A stretch of 64,000 bases of DNA from Paramesorhizobium deserti (GCF_001558695.1 NZ_LNTU01000001.1:930001-994000); one strand, 5' to 3'; shown: positions 48,291-58,714, numbered from the stretch's first letter. Notes: generated by a model from the sequence alone, not told the origin. A program made the numbers and translations.

Positions 48291-49546
48291 GCCGCTTCTT
48301 TCACAAAGACCGGACGGCCGGCGACAGCGCTTTCCACGCATTCGGCGAGCGAGCCGTAGAGGACGCCGTATCCAGTATTGCCAGGCGCGTAATGAGCGAA
48401 TTTGCCCGAATTGGTCATCAGCACCGCGCCATCCTTCTCCGGCAGGATCGGCGTGACCACGACGCAGGTATCGGCGACGATAATGACGCCACAATCCTCG
48501 AGCCTCCGCCGCCGGCCTGCTTCATCGAGAAGGTTCAGCGCATGGCGGCCGGTGCAGGCATAAAGCGGAACACGCAGGCGGCGGCCGGCGATCAGCGCTT
48601 CCAGCCGGTCGAACTCGGCGATCGAAAGATGCGGGCTGCCGATGGCGACGGCATCGATGGCGGAGACATCCGCGACCGTCGAAAGCCTGCGCCGTGTTTC
48701 CGCGAGCATTTCAGGGGTGACGCGGATGATCTCTTCCGGCTCCTGATGATGGAGCGCAGTGGCCAAATCCGGCGCTTCCGGCGTCACGCCCGCCACATGG
48801 AAGAGACCAACCGCGCCTGATGAGGCCGAGGCCGCACCGAAGGCCTTCAGCGCATCCTCGTCCGGATGGACCGCCGCGCCGGCGACCACACCCACGGCAT
48901 CGCCGAGCAAGCGGCCATAAAGATTACCGAGGATCGGCCACGCCACCTCGGAGGCGAGAAAGGCAGGATCGATGGCGGAGATATCGAAAACGATGCGCGC
49001 CCGTCGATTTTCTGCCCGATGCAGGCCATAATAGGGCGCTTTTCCCGCAATTGCGCAGGCAATATCGAGGAAATCACCGTACCGGTTGGTACGCCCACCC
49101 AAAACCGAATTGCAGAACACCACCGCATTGGATTCACCCCAAGCGACATCGCTGCCCAAAGCCGGGCGGTGACCCGCCTGGTAGGGTGCGCAGGTCCAGC
49201 TCGGCTCACAGCCGAGCCTGCGGTAGGCATCCATCATGCGCCGCGCCATGGCGCGCTCATGGTCGCCCAGGCGGTTCTTTGAACAGCCGGTCAGGTCGAT
49301 GGAGCCGACATTGAGCGTGGAGCGCACCGTCACCCGCGCGCCGCCCTCCACCAATCTTTCGGCAAAGAGCGTGCCACTGTCGCCATGATAAAGCGCGCCA
49401 TCGATGTGGGCCGAGGCTATCGGGAGAAGCCGCGGCGCGCCCATCAGCCGGGCGGTCTCGGCGACGATGCGCATAGCCATCGCAGCCCCCTCGCCCGTGC
49501 CGCCGGAGGCGATTGCACGCTCTTCTTCGGTCAGCGTCAACGCCAT
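48287..49546 (-). CDS. aconitase X catalytic (large) subunit
   Basis: The 419-residue protein (formerly DUF521) has LTEEERAIASGGTGEGAAMAMRI, ASAHIDGALYHGDSG, VRSTLNVGSIDLTGC, TCAPYQAGHRPALGSDVAWGESNAVVFCNSVLGGRTNRYGD and TNSGKFAHYAPG. Cysteines in these blocks are candidates for the Fe-S cluster. Characterised bacterial homologues dehydrate cis-3-hydroxy-L-proline; archaeal ones act on mevalonate 5-phosphate. The former is more likely here, but no other proline-degradation gene is adjacent. Confidence 0.9.
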   Translation of the reverse strand: MALTLTEEERAIASGGTGEGAAMAMRIVAETARLMGAPRLLPIASAHIDGALYHGDSGTLFAERLVEGGARVTVRSTLNVGSIDLTGCSKNRLGDHERAMARRMMDAYRRLGCEPSWTCAPYQAGHRPALGSDVAWGESNAVVFCNSVLGGRTNRYGDFLDIACAIAGKAPYYGLHRAENRRARIVFDISAIDPAFLASEVAWPILGNLYGRLLGDAVGVVAGAAVHPDEDALKAFGAASASSGAVGLFHVAGVTPEAPDLATALHHQEPEEIIRVTPEMLAETRRRLSTVADVSAIDAVAIGSPHLSIAEFDRLEALIAGRRLRVPLYACTGRHALNLLDEAGRRRRLEDCGVIIVADTCVVVTPILPEKDGAVLMTNSGKFAHYAPGNTGYGVLYGSLAECVESAVAGRPVFVKEAA

Positions 49547-49559
49547 GGACGATTATCCT

Positions 49560-50333
49560 TCAAGGCTTCGTCCGTGCACTGTAGCGGATCGTCTCGAAAC
49601 GCGCGGCAAGCGCATCATAGAGCAGGAGCCGGCCAACAAGCGGCTTGCCGATGCCGGCGATGAGCTTGATCACCTCCATCGCCTGCAGGGTGCCGAGGAC
49701 GCCGGGCAGCACGCCGAGTACACCGGCCTCCGCGCAGGAGGGCACCAGGCCGGGCGGCGGTGGGCTGGGAAAGAGGTCGCGATAGGAGGGATTCGGCTTG
49801 CCATTCTCATCCGTCGCGAAGGGCTTCAGCACCGTCACCGATCCATCAAAGCGCCCGATCGCCGCCGTGACCAATGGCCGCTCGGCGCTCGCCGCCGCAT
49901 CGGCCACCGCATAGCGCGTATCGAAATTGTCGGAACCGTCGGCGACGACATCATAGCCGGCGATCAGCGCCTCGGCATTGGCTGCATCGAGCCGCAGGAG
50001 ATGGGTCTCGACCTTCACATGCGGATTGATGCGGGCAAGGCCGCGCGCAGCGCTTTGCGTCTTCGCTTCCCCGACGCTTTCGGTATCGTGGATCACCTGC
50101 CGCTGCAAATTCGAAAGGGAAACCTGGTCGTCGTCGACGATACCGAGCGTGCCGACGCCCGCCGCCGCAAGATATTGCAATACTGGCGCGCCCAGGCCGC
50201 CAGCGCCGACCACCAGCACACGGGCACGCTTCAGCTTCTGCTGCCCCGGCCCGCCGATCTCCGGCAGCACGATATGGCGTGCATAGCGCTCCAGTTCGGG
50301 GCCGGACAGAATGGTTTCGTCATGATGGCTCAT
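49560..50333 (-). CDS. moeB: HesA/MoeB/ThiF family adenylyltransferase
   Basis: The 257-residue E1-like protein adenylates the C terminus of a ubiquitin-like sulfur carrier (MoaD or ThiS). The ATP site is VLVVGAGGLGAPVLQYLAAAGVGTLGIVDDD, and SNLQRQVIHDTESVGEAK and ADGSDNFDTRY are family blocks. The region PNPSYRDLFPSPPPPGLVPSCAEAGVLG lacks the CxxC pair found in E. coli MoeB, so zinc binding is doubtful. Whether it serves molybdopterin or thiamine synthesis cannot be told from context. Confidence 0.85.
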   Translation of the reverse strand: MSHHDETILSGPELERYARHIVLPEIGGPGQQKLKRARVLVVGAGGLGAPVLQYLAAAGVGTLGIVDDDQVSLSNLQRQVIHDTESVGEAKTQSAARGLARINPHVKVETHLLRLDAANAEALIAGYDVVADGSDNFDTRYAVADAAASAERPLVTAAIGRFDGSVTVLKPFATDENGKPNPSYRDLFPSPPPPGLVPSCAEAGVLGVLPGVLGTLQAMEVIKLIAGIGKPLVGRLLLYDALAARFETIRYSARTKP

Positions 50334-50386
50334 GGCCGGACAATAGAACCGGCCCAGATACTTGTCAGCCGGATTCTTGCGGACAG

Positions 50387-51553
50387 CTACTCAGCGCTCA
50401 GCGTCCCGCCGGAAACGGTGAAGAACTGCGCGCGGTTGCCAAGGGCATCGAACAGCGCGCGGTCGGTGCCGGTCATGAAGGACTGGCCGCCGAGATCATC
50501 GATGATGCCAAAAAGGGCGGCCCGACGGCCCTCATCGAGATGAGCGGCGATCTCATCGAGAAGCAGGATCGGCGCCATGCCCGACAATTCGCCGGTGAGC
50601 CTCGCATGGGCAAGGATCAACCCAATCAGCAGTGCCTTCTGCTCGCCTGTCGAGCAAAGCGCGGCCGGCATCGCCTTCGGCCGGTGATGGACGACGAGGT
50701 CGGTTCTATGCGGCCCATCCAGCGTGCGCCCGGCGGCGCGGTCGCGTGACCGCCCGTCACGCAAGGAGCGGCGGAAATCCTCCTCCAGATCGATCGCGGC
50801 TTCGATCGCGATGCGGCTCTCCAGCGCGCCTTCCAGGAAACATTCGGATTTCGGAAACGGTCCTTCCTGCGGCAGCCGCTCGATCATGGCGGTGATGAGC
50901 CGCATCATCTCGGCGCGGGCGGCGGCGATGGCCGTGCCGAGTTCCGCCATCTGCGCCTCGATCGCATCGAGCCAGCGAGCGTCATTGCGTTCCTCGGCCA
51001 GAAGCCGGTTGCGGCTGCGCATCGCCTTCTCGTAATCGAGCACGCGCTTGCCGTGCGAGGTGTCGATTGCAAGCACCATGCGGTCGAGAAAGCGTCGCCT
51101 GTCGCCTGCTGTTCCGGTGAAGAGCCCATCCATGGCCGGCACCAGCCAGACAATGCGGGAATAATCGAGAAGCGCATCGCTCGACGTCGCCGGCACGCCG
51201 TTGATGCGGACCTTGCGGGCGGTATCGCCGACGGCATTGCCGGCAAGCCCGGTGCCGATCTCGACCTCACCATAGGCAGCACTTTCCAGCGTCGCATGGA
51301 TGGCGAAACCATCCGGCGCGCCATTCTCAGTCACATCAGGATAGGTGGCGCGGCGCAGGCCACGACCGGGCGAGAAAAAGGAGACGGCTTCAAGAAGATT
51401 GGTCTTGCCCGACCCGTTCTCTCCGGTCAGGACGACATGTGCCGGCGAAAGCGTGAGTGAAAGGCTGGGATAATTGCGGAAATGCGCCAACCGCAGGCGC
51501 CGGACCGCAACCCGATCCGGGCGCCTTCCCTCGCTCTGGATGTTGTCAGTCAC
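50387..51553 (-). CDS. recF: DNA replication and repair protein RecF
   Basis: The 388-residue SMC-like ATPase has Walker A in LTGENGSGKTNLLEAV (about residue 42-57), the signature-like STGEQKALLIGLILAHA and Walker B in PILLLDEIAAHLDEGRR. It works with RecO and RecR at stalled forks and gaps. The start is a GTG at 51553, with no clear Shine-Dalgarno sequence. It follows dnaN by 49 nt on the same strand, the conserved dnaA-dnaN-recF order. Confidence 0.95.
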   Translation of the reverse strand: MTDNIQSEGRRPDRVAVRRLRLAHFRNYPSLSLTLSPAHVVLTGENGSGKTNLLEAVSFFSPGRGLRRATYPDVTENGAPDGFAIHATLESAAYGEVEIGTGLAGNAVGDTARKVRINGVPATSSDALLDYSRIVWLVPAMDGLFTGTAGDRRRFLDRMVLAIDTSHGKRVLDYEKAMRSRNRLLAEERNDARWLDAIEAQMAELGTAIAAARAEMMRLITAMIERLPQEGPFPKSECFLEGALESRIAIEAAIDLEEDFRRSLRDGRSRDRAAGRTLDGPHRTDLVVHHRPKAMPAALCSTGEQKALLIGLILAHARLTGELSGMAPILLLDEIAAHLDEGRRAALFGIIDDLGGQSFMTGTDRALFDALGNRAQFFTVSGGTLSAE

Positions 51554-51602
51554 TTTACTGCCAGCGGGGGGGTGTTTTGCACGTCATTAAAAGCAAACGG
51601 CT

Positions 51603-52721
51603 CTAAACGCGCATCGGCATCAGCACGTAAAGCGCGTTCTCGTCGCCGGTATCACGCACCAAGGTCGGCGATCCGGCATCGGCCAGCATGAAGATGGCAT
51701 CGCTGCCGGAGAGCTGGCTGGTGATATCGAGGAGATATTTCGAATTGAAGCCAATCTCGATAGGATCGGCATCATATTCGGCCGGCAGTTCGTCGGTAGC
51801 GCTGCCGGAATCCGGATTGTTGACGGTGAGCGTCAGCTGGCCGTCGGCGATGGCGAGCTTCACCGCCCGTCCGCGCTCGCTCGAAATGGTGGAGACACGA
51901 TCGACGGCCGAGGCGAAGCTCTGTCGGTCGATGGTGAGCTTCTTGTCGTTGCCCGAGGGGATGACGCGCTGGTAATCCGGGAACGTGCCGTCGATCAGCT
52001 TCGAGGTCAGGACGACTGAACCGATCGTGAAGCGGATCTTGGCGTCAGAGAGCTCTACCGTGACCGCAACGTCGGGATCATCGACCAACTTCTGCAACTC
52101 GGCGACTGTCTTGCGCGGGATGATGATCCCCGGCATGCCCTCTGAGCCGGCGGGCGCATCGAGCTCGGCACGCGCCAGGCGATGGCCGTCGGTGGCCACG
52201 GCGCGCAGCTTCAGCGCGCCATCGCTCTCGATGGCATGCAGATAGATGCCGTTGAGATAATAGCGGGTCTCTTCGGTGGAAATGGCGAATTGCGTGCGGT
52301 CGATCAGCCGCTTCAGCGCGGTCGACTCCAGCCGGAAAGTATGGGTGAAGGAGCCGGCGGTCAGCTCGGGGAAATCCGACTGCGGCAGGCACTGCAGCCG
52401 GAAATTCGAGCGACCGGAGAGGACGGCGAGCGAATTGCCGTCCGGATTGGTGGCAAGCTGCACCTCGGCACCGTCAGGCAGCTTGCGCACGATGTCATAG
52501 AGCAGATGGGCGGGCACGGTGGTGGCACCGGCCTGCTCGACCATCCCCGCCGTCGCCTCGGTAATCTCCAGATCGAGATCGGTCGCTTTCAGCTGGAGGC
52601 TCGCGCCATCGGCCTGTAGCAGCACGTTCGACAGAATGGGTATGGTGTTGCGTCGCTCGACGACGCGATGAACGTGATTGAGCGACTTCAAGAGATTGGA
52701 ACGTTCGAGAGTGACACGCAT
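51603..52721 (-). CDS. dnaN: DNA polymerase III beta sliding clamp
   Basis: The 372-residue protein has three clamp domains and the family end DENALYVLMPMRV. RNTIPILSNVLLQADGASLQLKATDLDLEI and AVATDGHRLARAEL are typical. The ATG at 52721 (MRVTLERSNLLKSLNHVHRVVERR) is the conserved start; the open frame upstream is not conserved. It is separated from dnaA by 199 bp that contain a strong hairpin. Confidence 0.96.
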   Translation of the reverse strand: MRVTLERSNLLKSLNHVHRVVERRNTIPILSNVLLQADGASLQLKATDLDLEITEATAGMVEQAGATTVPAHLLYDIVRKLPDGAEVQLATNPDGNSLAVLSGRSNFRLQCLPQSDFPELTAGSFTHTFRLESTALKRLIDRTQFAISTEETRYYLNGIYLHAIESDGALKLRAVATDGHRLARAELDAPAGSEGMPGIIIPRKTVAELQKLVDDPDVAVTVELSDAKIRFTIGSVVLTSKLIDGTFPDYQRVIPSGNDKKLTIDRQSFASAVDRVSTISSERGRAVKLAIADGQLTLTVNNPDSGSATDELPAEYDADPIEIGFNSKYLLDITSQLSGSDAIFMLADAGSPTLVRDTGDENALYVLMPMRV

Positions 52722-52785
52722 GATAACCGGACTCGCTGGCTTCTGACCGGGCAGAGCGGACAGCATCTGCCCGCCTGGCCGGAAC

Positions 52786-52803
52786 GGGGCGGGAGCCCGC
52801 CCC
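52786..52803. terminator. GC hairpin between dnaA and dnaN
   Basis: GGGGCGGG-AG-CCCGCCCC is a perfect 8-bp stem in the leader of dnaN, 118 bp after the dnaA stop. No T run follows on the minus strand, so it may attenuate rather than end transcription. A DnaA-box-like TGTTGATAA is at 52883-52891. Confidence 0.45.
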
Positions 52804-52920
52804 AAGGGGGTGTAAAGTGGCAGATATCGAGGCTCAAAAGCAAGTCCGTGAGAGGCCGCAAGCCCCGCACGAACCGGCTTTCTGTTGATAACGCTGCTTT
52901 AATCAGCCTTGGAAGAAGGA

Positions 52921-54387
52921 TCAGGCTGCCTGATCGTTGATGAGCCGCTTCAGGAGTTCAAGCTCCTGCGCCAGCTTCTGATCGGCGCCGACCAGATCCT
53001 CGATCTTGCGCACGGCGTGCAGGACCGTCGTATGATCGCGCCCGCCGAAGCGGCGACCGATTTCCGGCAGCGAACGGGGGGTCAGCATCTTGGCGAGATA
53101 CATCGCCACCTGCCGCGGCTTCACGATGGTGCGCGTGCGGCGGTTGGACAGGAGATCCTGCTTGGAGACATTGTAATGGCGCGCCACGATGCGCTGGATT
53201 TCCTCGATGCGGATACGCTTCGGCTCGCCGGCACGGGTGAGGTGGCCGAGCAGTTCATCGACGCGATCGATGGAAAGGTGGGGTTCGAAGGACTGGCGGA
53301 AAAGCAGCTGGTTGAAAGCGCCTTCCAGCTCGCGGCCCGATCCGGTGACGGTCTGCGCCACATGGGCGAGGATTTCATCGGGAATGTCGAGGCTATGATC
53401 TTCGGCCTGCGCGGCGATGAGGCGACGCTTGAGGATTTCAAGACGCATCTCATAGTCCGGCGCGGCGATTTCCAGCGCGACGCCGCCCTGGAGCCGCGAG
53501 CGCACGCGCACATCAAGCGATTCCAGCTCGGAGGGTGCGCGGTCGGCGGCGACGACAACCTGCTTGGCGCTGTCGAGCAGCGTATTCAGGAGATGGCAGA
53601 ATTCATGCTGGATCGACTTGCCCTGCAGGAACTGCATGTCGTCGATGATGAGCAGGTCGATATCGCGCAGCTGCTCCTTGAAGGAGAGCGCATTGTTGTC
53701 GCGGATGGCGGTGGCGAAACGCCACATGAAATATTCGGCGGTCAGATAGACGACCCGCGCCTTTTCATGGCGCTTCAGCGCGGCAGCGGCGATCGCCTGC
53801 AGGAGATGGGTCTTTCCGAGGCCGACCGAGGCATGGATGAAGAGCGGGTTGAAGCGTATCGCGCTGGAGCCTGCCTCGGCGATAGTGCGGGCAGCGGCGA
53901 GGACGACACGGTTGGAAGCGCCGTCGACGAAGCTCTCGAACGTATAGCGCGGATCGAGCGGCGAACCGAATACGGCGCCCTGGCTTGCGGCTTCCGCGAT
54001 GGCCTGCGGGATGCGCTTTTCGCTGCTGGTCTGGCCGACGGGGAAAGCGATCTTCTCGCGAACAGGCACCCGCGTTTCGGTGGTCTCGCCCGACGCCGCC
54101 ACAAGCGGCACCCGTGCAGCACGGCTGACGCTGCGCACGACAACCTCGACCTTCAGGATCTGATCGTTTTCTTCCTGCCAGAGCTGCGTCAGGAGATCGG
54201 CATAATGATTGTTGATCCACGAACGCAGGAACGCCGTGGGGACGGAGAGGCGGACGACGCTCTTGGATATCTCGTCAAGCTTCAGGCGACCGAACCAGCT
54301 GGAATAGATTTCGCTGCCGACACGCGCTTTCAGTTTGCTTGTCAGCCGTTCAAATGCCGCCTCGCCGGTACTGACGCTCGGATCCAT
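52921..54387 (-). CDS. dnaA: chromosomal replication initiator protein DnaA
   Basis: The 488-residue protein has an N-terminal DnaB-interaction domain ([21 protein letters not shown]), a variable linker (about 100-150) and the AAA+ domain with Walker A in [14 protein letters not shown] and Walker [14 protein letters not shown]. The C-terminal helix-turn-helix has the DnaA signature [19 protein letters not shown]. The ATG at 54387 was chosen because AGAGGA lies just upstream; in-frame ATGs at 54453 and 54501 would extend it. It opens oriC and regulates its own transcription in many species. Confidence 0.96.
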   Translation of the reverse strand: MDPSVSTGEAAFERLTSKLKARVGSEIYSSWFGRLKLDEISKSVVRLSVPTAFLRSWINNHYADLLTQLWQEENDQILKVEVVVRSVSRAARVPLVAASGETTETRVPVREKIAFPVGQTSSEKRIPQAIAEAASQGAVFGSPLDPRYTFESFVDGASNRVVLAAARTIAEAGSSAIRFNPLFIHASVGLGKTHLLQAIAAAALKRHEKARVVYLTAEYFMWRFATAIRDNNALSFKEQLRDIDLLIIDDMQFLQGKSIQHEFCHLLNTLLDSAKQVVVAADRAPSELESLDVRVRSRLQGGVALEIAAPDYEMRLEILKRRLIAAQAEDHSLDIPDEILAHVAQTVTGSGRELEGAFNQLLFRQSFEPHLSIDRVDELLGHLTRAGEPKRIRIEEIQRIVARHYNVSKQDLLSNRRTRTIVKPRQVAMYLAKMLTPRSLPEIGRRFGGRDHTTVLHAVRKIEDLVGADQKLAQELELLKRLINDQAA

Positions 54388-55238
54388 TGCATTCCTCTCG
54401 CAAGCTGAAGTCGGTATTGCCGGAATGGCGGTGTTGTACGCCTCGTTGCGCATCTCTTTGTTCGCCTTGCTGCTCAATATCATTCTCGCCTCGCCTGTCA
54501 TTCTAAATCCGGCGCGCCGTTTCAGCGCTTTCTCATTTCCTGGTCCCTCGGACCCCGCATCATCCAGCCGACCGGCTGGCCCAACGACTCAGTCTCCTTT
54601 CACTCCATGCTGATTGCCTGTACGCCGCCGCTCAACAACCACTCAATTTTCATTTGCCGCGCAAAAGTTCGTTCCGGTAAACAACCGGTAAATGAATGAA
54701 AACGCACTACAGCGCACCCCGCCTCGAACAGCCATATTTCGACAACAGAATCCTGTTCGCAGACATCGCCTACGTTCGAACTGGACGGCTGTTTTTGCTT
54801 GACACTGGACCCACGGGGCCCATCCCTCTTGATGAGAGGACATTACAAAACCCTAGGTGTCGAGGGCAAGTGCGAAGGTAACCGTTTTTTAAGTGTTTGC
54901 TGCGGTCAGGAGGCTCCTCAATTTGGCGGATAAAAATGGCAAATGAGATAAGGTCTTCGGATTCAATGCGTTTTTCGGTGGCCTGTTTTGTCCTTCCGGC
55001 AATTGCCGCAGGCTTGAAAAAAAATTTAAAAAACTGCTTGACATTCTGCGGCTTCGCGGATTCCCGGCCAGCCTGTGGATATCTGTTGATAAAGATACGC
55101 AACTCATTGATAATATTAAAAAAATTACGCCAACGTCTTTTCAGGATACAAACGCTTTTTTACACAATTATTACCCGTATGTGGATGCGGACGATCGCCC
55201 CATCAAGCCGGGATTTTGCCAACCCATTGCGCCGAAAA
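54388..55238. other. AT-rich region upstream of dnaA with degenerate DnaA boxes
   Basis: This 850-bp stretch has no convincing gene. The half near rpsT is AT-rich, with A/T tracts at about 55015-55035 and 55095-55130. It holds the near-consensus DnaA boxes TGTGGATAT (55074-55082), TGTTGATAA (55084-55092) and TGTGGATGC (55180-55188). The half near dnaA is GC-richer. It should contain the dnaA promoter and may be involved in autoregulation or replication initiation. Confidence 0.5.
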
Positions 55239-55268
55239 CAAAAAACCCGGCTAATGATAAGCCGGGTT
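55239..55268 (-). terminator. intrinsic terminator of rpsT
   Basis: On the minus strand AACCCGGCT and AGCCGGGTT form a 9-bp stem with a 7-nt loop, followed by a T run. It lies 27 nt beyond the rpsT stop and separates rpsT from dnaA transcription. Confidence 0.9.
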
Positions 55269-55294
55269 CCTATAAAATTGCGCCAAAAAAATGG

Positions 55295-55561
55295 TCAGGC
55301 GGTCAGAGTCTTGAGCCGCTTGGCAAGACGGGAGATCTTGCGGGAAGCCGTGTTCTTGTGAACAACGCCCTTGCTCGCAGCACGCATCATCTCCGGCTCG
55401 GCCACCTTGAATGCAGCCTGCGCGGCTGCCTTGTCACCGCTGGCAACCGCATCCTCGAACTTGCGCAGGAAGGTGCGGACGCGCGAGCGGCGCGCCTTGT
55501 TGACTTGCGTGCGGGCGTCGATCTTGCGCACCGCTTTCTTGGCCGAAGGAGTGTTGGCCAT
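55295..55561 (-). CDS. rpsT: 30S ribosomal protein S20
   Basis: The 88-residue basic protein starts [19 protein letters not shown] and contains [20 protein letters not shown] near the C terminus, both diagnostic of S20. The ATG at 55561 was chosen by similarity; the frame is open 27 codons further but is not conserved. It has its own strong terminator. Its position upstream of dnaA is conserved in Hyphomicrobiales. Confidence 0.96.
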   Translation of the reverse strand: MANTPSAKKAVRKIDARTQVNKARRSRVRTFLRKFEDAVASGDKAAAQAAFKVAEPEMMRAASKGVVHKNTASRKISRLAKRLKTLTA

Positions 55562-55782
55562 GAATGCCTCTCTTTTTCTGTCAGCTAGCCGGCCGATAGC
55601 GCCGGGCACAAAACTATTAGGGCAGCCACGAAGGGCCGCCAAACCGTGGCGGGCTTATAGATCAGCTTTCCCTTCGCGTCAATGCATTCCCGCAGGATTC
55701 TCGCGGCCATGGCGCACCGATCGCAGCATGATGGTTTTCATTACCATTCATTTGGGTTCCCCCGAGGTCGCTTGAGGATTTT

Positions 55783-56556
55783 TCATCGGTTTTTGAAGTA
55801 CGGCGTCCGCTTGCCGGTGAAGGCCGCCATGCCCTCCTTCTGGTCCTCGAGCGCGAACATGGAATGGAAGAGCCGCCGCTCGAAGCGCAGGCCCTCGGCA
55901 AGTGTCGTCTCATAGGCGCGGTTGACCGTCTCCTTGGTCATCATGACGACGGGCTGCGAGAAGGACGCGATCTTTTCGGCGGCCTGGATCGCCTCCTCAA
56001 GGAGATCCTGGCCCGGCACCACACGCGCCACCAGCCCGCAGCGTTCCGCCTCCTCGGCATCCATCATCCGCCCGGTCAGGCAGAGGTCCATCGCCTTGGC
56101 CTTGCCGACAAAGCGGGCGAGACGCTGCGTGCCGCCCATGCCCGGCATCACGCCCAGCGTGATTTCCGGCTGACCGAACTTGGCGGTCTTCGCCGCAATG
56201 ATGAAATCGCACATCATCGCCAGCTCGCAACCGCCACCGAGCGCGTAACCGGCCACGGCCGCAATGATCGGCTTGCGGATGCGCGTCACCTTTTCCCAAT
56301 CACCGAGGAAATCCTTCGTATAGGCATCGACGAATTCCAGCGACTGCATCTCCTTGATGTCGGCGCCGGCGGCGAAAGCCTTTTCCGAACCGGTGATGAC
56401 CATCGCGCCGATCCGCCCATCGGCGTCGAAGGCGGCAAGCGCGGCGTTCAGCTCGCCGAGGAGGGCTGAATTGAGCGCATTGAGCGCCTGCGGGCGGTTG
56501 AGCTTTATCAGGCCGACGGGGCCGCGTGTTTCGACGATGATATTCTCATAGGCCAT
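55783..56556 (-). CDS. enoyl-CoA hydratase
   Basis: The 257-residue crotonase-fold protein has the CoA/oxyanion segment [14 protein letters not shown] and the catalytic segment [56 protein letters not shown] carries the second catalytic glutamate. All residues expected for a true hydratase are present. The substrate range (short-chain fatty acid or branched-chain degradation) is not determined by sequence. It lies 36 nt after mutM on the same strand. Confidence 0.92.
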   Translation of the reverse strand: MAYENIIVETRGPVGLIKLNRPQALNALNSALLGELNAALAAFDADGRIGAMVITGSEKAFAAGADIKEMQSLEFVDAYTKDFLGDWEKVTRIRKPIIAAVAGYALGGGCELAMMCDFIIAAKTAKFGQPEITLGVMPGMGGTQRLARFVGKAKAMDLCLTGRMMDAEEAERCGLVARVVPGQDLLEEAIQAAEKIASFSQPVVMMTKETVNRAYETTLAEGLRFERRLFHSMFALEDQKEGMAAFTGKRTPYFKNR

Positions 56557-56592
56557 GGCAGGTCCTCCTGGAAAGCGTGGTACCGGTGATGA

Positions 56593-57486
56593 TTACGTCT
56601 GGCAGCGGGAGCAGAAGAAGGTCGAACGTCCGCTTTGCACGATGCGCTCCACCGTGCCACTACAGCCGGGCCGCGGGCAAGGTGCGCCTTCGCGGTCATA
56701 GACGGAAAAGCTGTGCTGGAAGTAGCCGAGCGTGCCGTCGGTCTGAATGTGGTCGCGCAGGCTCGATCCGCCCGCGGCGATCGCATCGGCGATGACATCG
56801 CGCACGGCGAAGGCGAGAGCCTCGGCCCTGGCGGCTTTGCGGCCTGTCGGCGTGGCGATGGTAGCCGCCTTGCGCAAGGGGGAGAGGCCGGCGCGCCACA
56901 GCGCCTCGCAGACATAGATATTGCCGAGGCCGGCGATGAGCCGCTGGTCGAGGAGAGCCGCCTTCAGTGGCGCCTGCCGGCCGGCGAAGAGGCCCGCCAG
57001 CAATGAGCCGCTCAACGCGTTGCCCGTCGGCTCGATGCCCAGCCCCTTCAGCATCGGGTGGCTGTCGAGCATTCCCGGCTCGGCCAGGGCCATGAAGCCG
57101 AAGCGCCGGGGGTCATTATAGATAATGCGTGCCGCGCCGCCGCCCTCGCGCTCGATATTCATGACGAGATGATCGTGCCGCGTGTTCTTCGAGCGGTCGT
57201 GGTGGAACGCTCCAGGCGTTTCAGCCCCGTCATCCAGTTCGATGCGGTAGGAGCCGGACATGCCGAGATGGCTGATGATGCAGAGACCGCCCTCGAGGTG
57301 GATCGTCAGATATTTGGCGCGCCGCCCCAGCGCCTCGATGCGCCGACCCGTGAGCCGCTCCACAAAATGCTCGGGAAAGGGAAAACGCAGATCGGCGCGG
57401 TTCTGCTCGACGGAAACGAGCCGCGCGCCCTCCATGACCGGCTGCAGGCCGCGCCGGACGGTCTCCACCTCCGGCAATTCAGGCAT
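56593..57486 (-). CDS. mutM: formamidopyrimidine-DNA glycosylase
   Basis: The 297-residue enzyme excises 8-oxoguanine. It begins [13 protein letters not shown] after the initiator Met, giving the catalytic Pro1 and Glu2. The helix-two-turn-helix region [18 protein letters not shown] and the C-terminal zinc finger ([13 protein letters not shown] through FFCSRCQ) are complete. The start overlaps the deoB stop by 8 nt. In many relatives the mutM neighbour is ubiE rather than deoB, so the arrangement here may be lineage-specific. Confidence 0.96.
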   Translation of the reverse strand: MPELPEVETVRRGLQPVMEGARLVSVEQNRADLRFPFPEHFVERLTGRRIEALGRRAKYLTIHLEGGLCIISHLGMSGSYRIELDDGAETPGAFHHDRSKNTRHDHLVMNIEREGGGAARIIYNDPRRFGFMALAEPGMLDSHPMLKGLGIEPTGNALSGSLLAGLFAGRQAPLKAALLDQRLIAGLGNIYVCEALWRAGLSPLRKAATIATPTGRKAARAEALAFAVRDVIADAIAAGGSSLRDHIQTDGTLGYFQHSFSVYDREGAPCPRPGCSGTVERIVQSGRSTFFCSRCQT

Positions 57487-58714
57487 TCTGCACCGCGTCG
57501 TTCAGGAAATTCGTACCATGCCTGCCCCGGGGCAGGCCGAGATGGGCGGCGACGGTCTCGCCTATGTCGGCAAAGGTCGGCCGGATGCCGATCGTGCCCG
57601 CCCCCGCGCCATGGACCAGAACGGGCACGCGCTCGCGCGTGTGGTCTGTGCCCCTCCAGGTCGGATCGCAACCGTGATCGGCCGTCAGGACAAGGAGATC
57701 GCCCGCTTTCATCAGGGCAAACGCCTCGGGCAGCCGGTGGTCAAAGGCTTCGAGCGCGGCGGCATATCCCGGCACGTCGCGGCGATGACCGTAGAGCATG
57801 TCGAAATCGACGAAATTGGTAAACACCAGATCGCCGTCGCGCGCATCCTTCATCGCCTGAAGCGTGGCATCGAACAGCGCCATATTGCCATTGGCCTTGC
57901 GCACATCAGGCACGCCGCGATGGGCGAAGATATCGCCGATCTTGCCGACGCCAATGACATTACGCCCGGCCTCGGTCAGCCGGTCGAGGACGGTCGGTTC
58001 CGGTGGCGGCACGGAATAGTCGCGGCGGTTGCCGGTGCGCTGGAAGGTCGATGCCGTTTCGCCGGTGAAAGGCCGAGCGATGACCCGGCCGATATTGAGC
58101 GGATCGACAAGCTTCCGCGCGACCACGCAAAGCGCATAAAGGCGCTCCAGACCGAAATGCGTCTCATGGGCGGCGATCTGCAGGACGGAATCCGTCGATG
58201 TGTAGAAAATCGGCTTGCCGGTGCGGATATGCTCCTCGCCAAAGCGCTCGATGATCTCGGTGCCCGAGGCGTGGCAATTACCGAGCGTGCCCGGGATTTC
58301 TGCATGGCGAGCAATCTTTTCAAGGAGATCGGCCGGGAAGGCCGGGATTTCATGCGGGAAATAGCCCCAGTCGAAAGACACGGGAACACCGGCGATCTCC
58401 CAGTGGCCGGACGGCGTATCCTTGCCGCGCGAAATCTCCTCTGCCGCGCCCCACATGCCCCGCGGCTGCACATTGCCGTCAAGCCCTTCAGGAACCCTGC
58501 CCGTCGCCAGCTCCGCGGCCCTGGCAAGGCCGAGCGCGGTCAGATTCGGCAGCGCGAGCGGCCCCTTGCGCAAGCCTTCCCGGTCACCCGCGCCTGCAGC
58601 GCAGGCGGCAGCGATATGACCGAGCGTGTCAGCGCCCGCATCACCGAATTGTCCGGCATCCGGCGCGCCGCCGATGCCGAAGGAATCAAGTACGAAAAGG
58701 AAGACCCGTGCCAT
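57479..58714 (-). CDS. deoB: phosphopentomutase
   Basis: The 411-residue alkaline-phosphatase-superfamily enzyme interconverts ribose or deoxyribose 1- and 5-phosphates in nucleoside salvage. It has [32 protein letters not shown] with the metal-binding Asp, [38 protein letters not shown] and [19 protein letters not shown]. The ATG at 58714 begins the conserved N terminus; a TTG five codons upstream is less likely. Its 3' end overlaps mutM. Confidence 0.95.
   Translation of the reverse strand: MARVFLFVLDSFGIGGAPDAGQFGDAGADTLGHIAAACAAGAGDREGLRKGPLALPNLTALGLARAAELATGRVPEGLDGNVQPRGMWGAAEEISRGKDTPSGHWEIAGVPVSFDWGYFPHEIPAFPADLLEKIARHAEIPGTLGNCHASGTEIIERFGEEHIRTGKPIFYTSTDSVLQIAAHETHFGLERLYALCVVARKLVDPLNIGRVIARPFTGETASTFQRTGNRRDYSVPPPEPTVLDRLTEAGRNVIGVGKIGDIFAHRGVPDVRKANGNMALFDATLQAMKDARDGDLVFTNFVDFDMLYGHRRDVPGYAAALEAFDHRLPEAFALMKAGDLLVLTADHGCDPTWRGTDHTRERVPVLVHGAGAGTIGIRPTFADIGETVAAHLGLPRGRHGTNFLNDAVQNA

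Noticed and set aside
52909-54408. 499-codon plus-strand frame opposite dnaA
   Set aside because: It is a complementary-strand artefact of dnaA with no domain.
54643-54843. 66-codon minus-strand frame in the dnaA leader
   Set aside because: It is cysteine- and arginine-rich without similarity or a ribosome site; probably chance.
54897-55361. 154-codon plus-strand frame upstream of dnaA
   Set aside because: It runs through the rpsT terminator into antisense rpsT and is rich in Lys/Arg/Leu from A/T tracts; not a believable protein.
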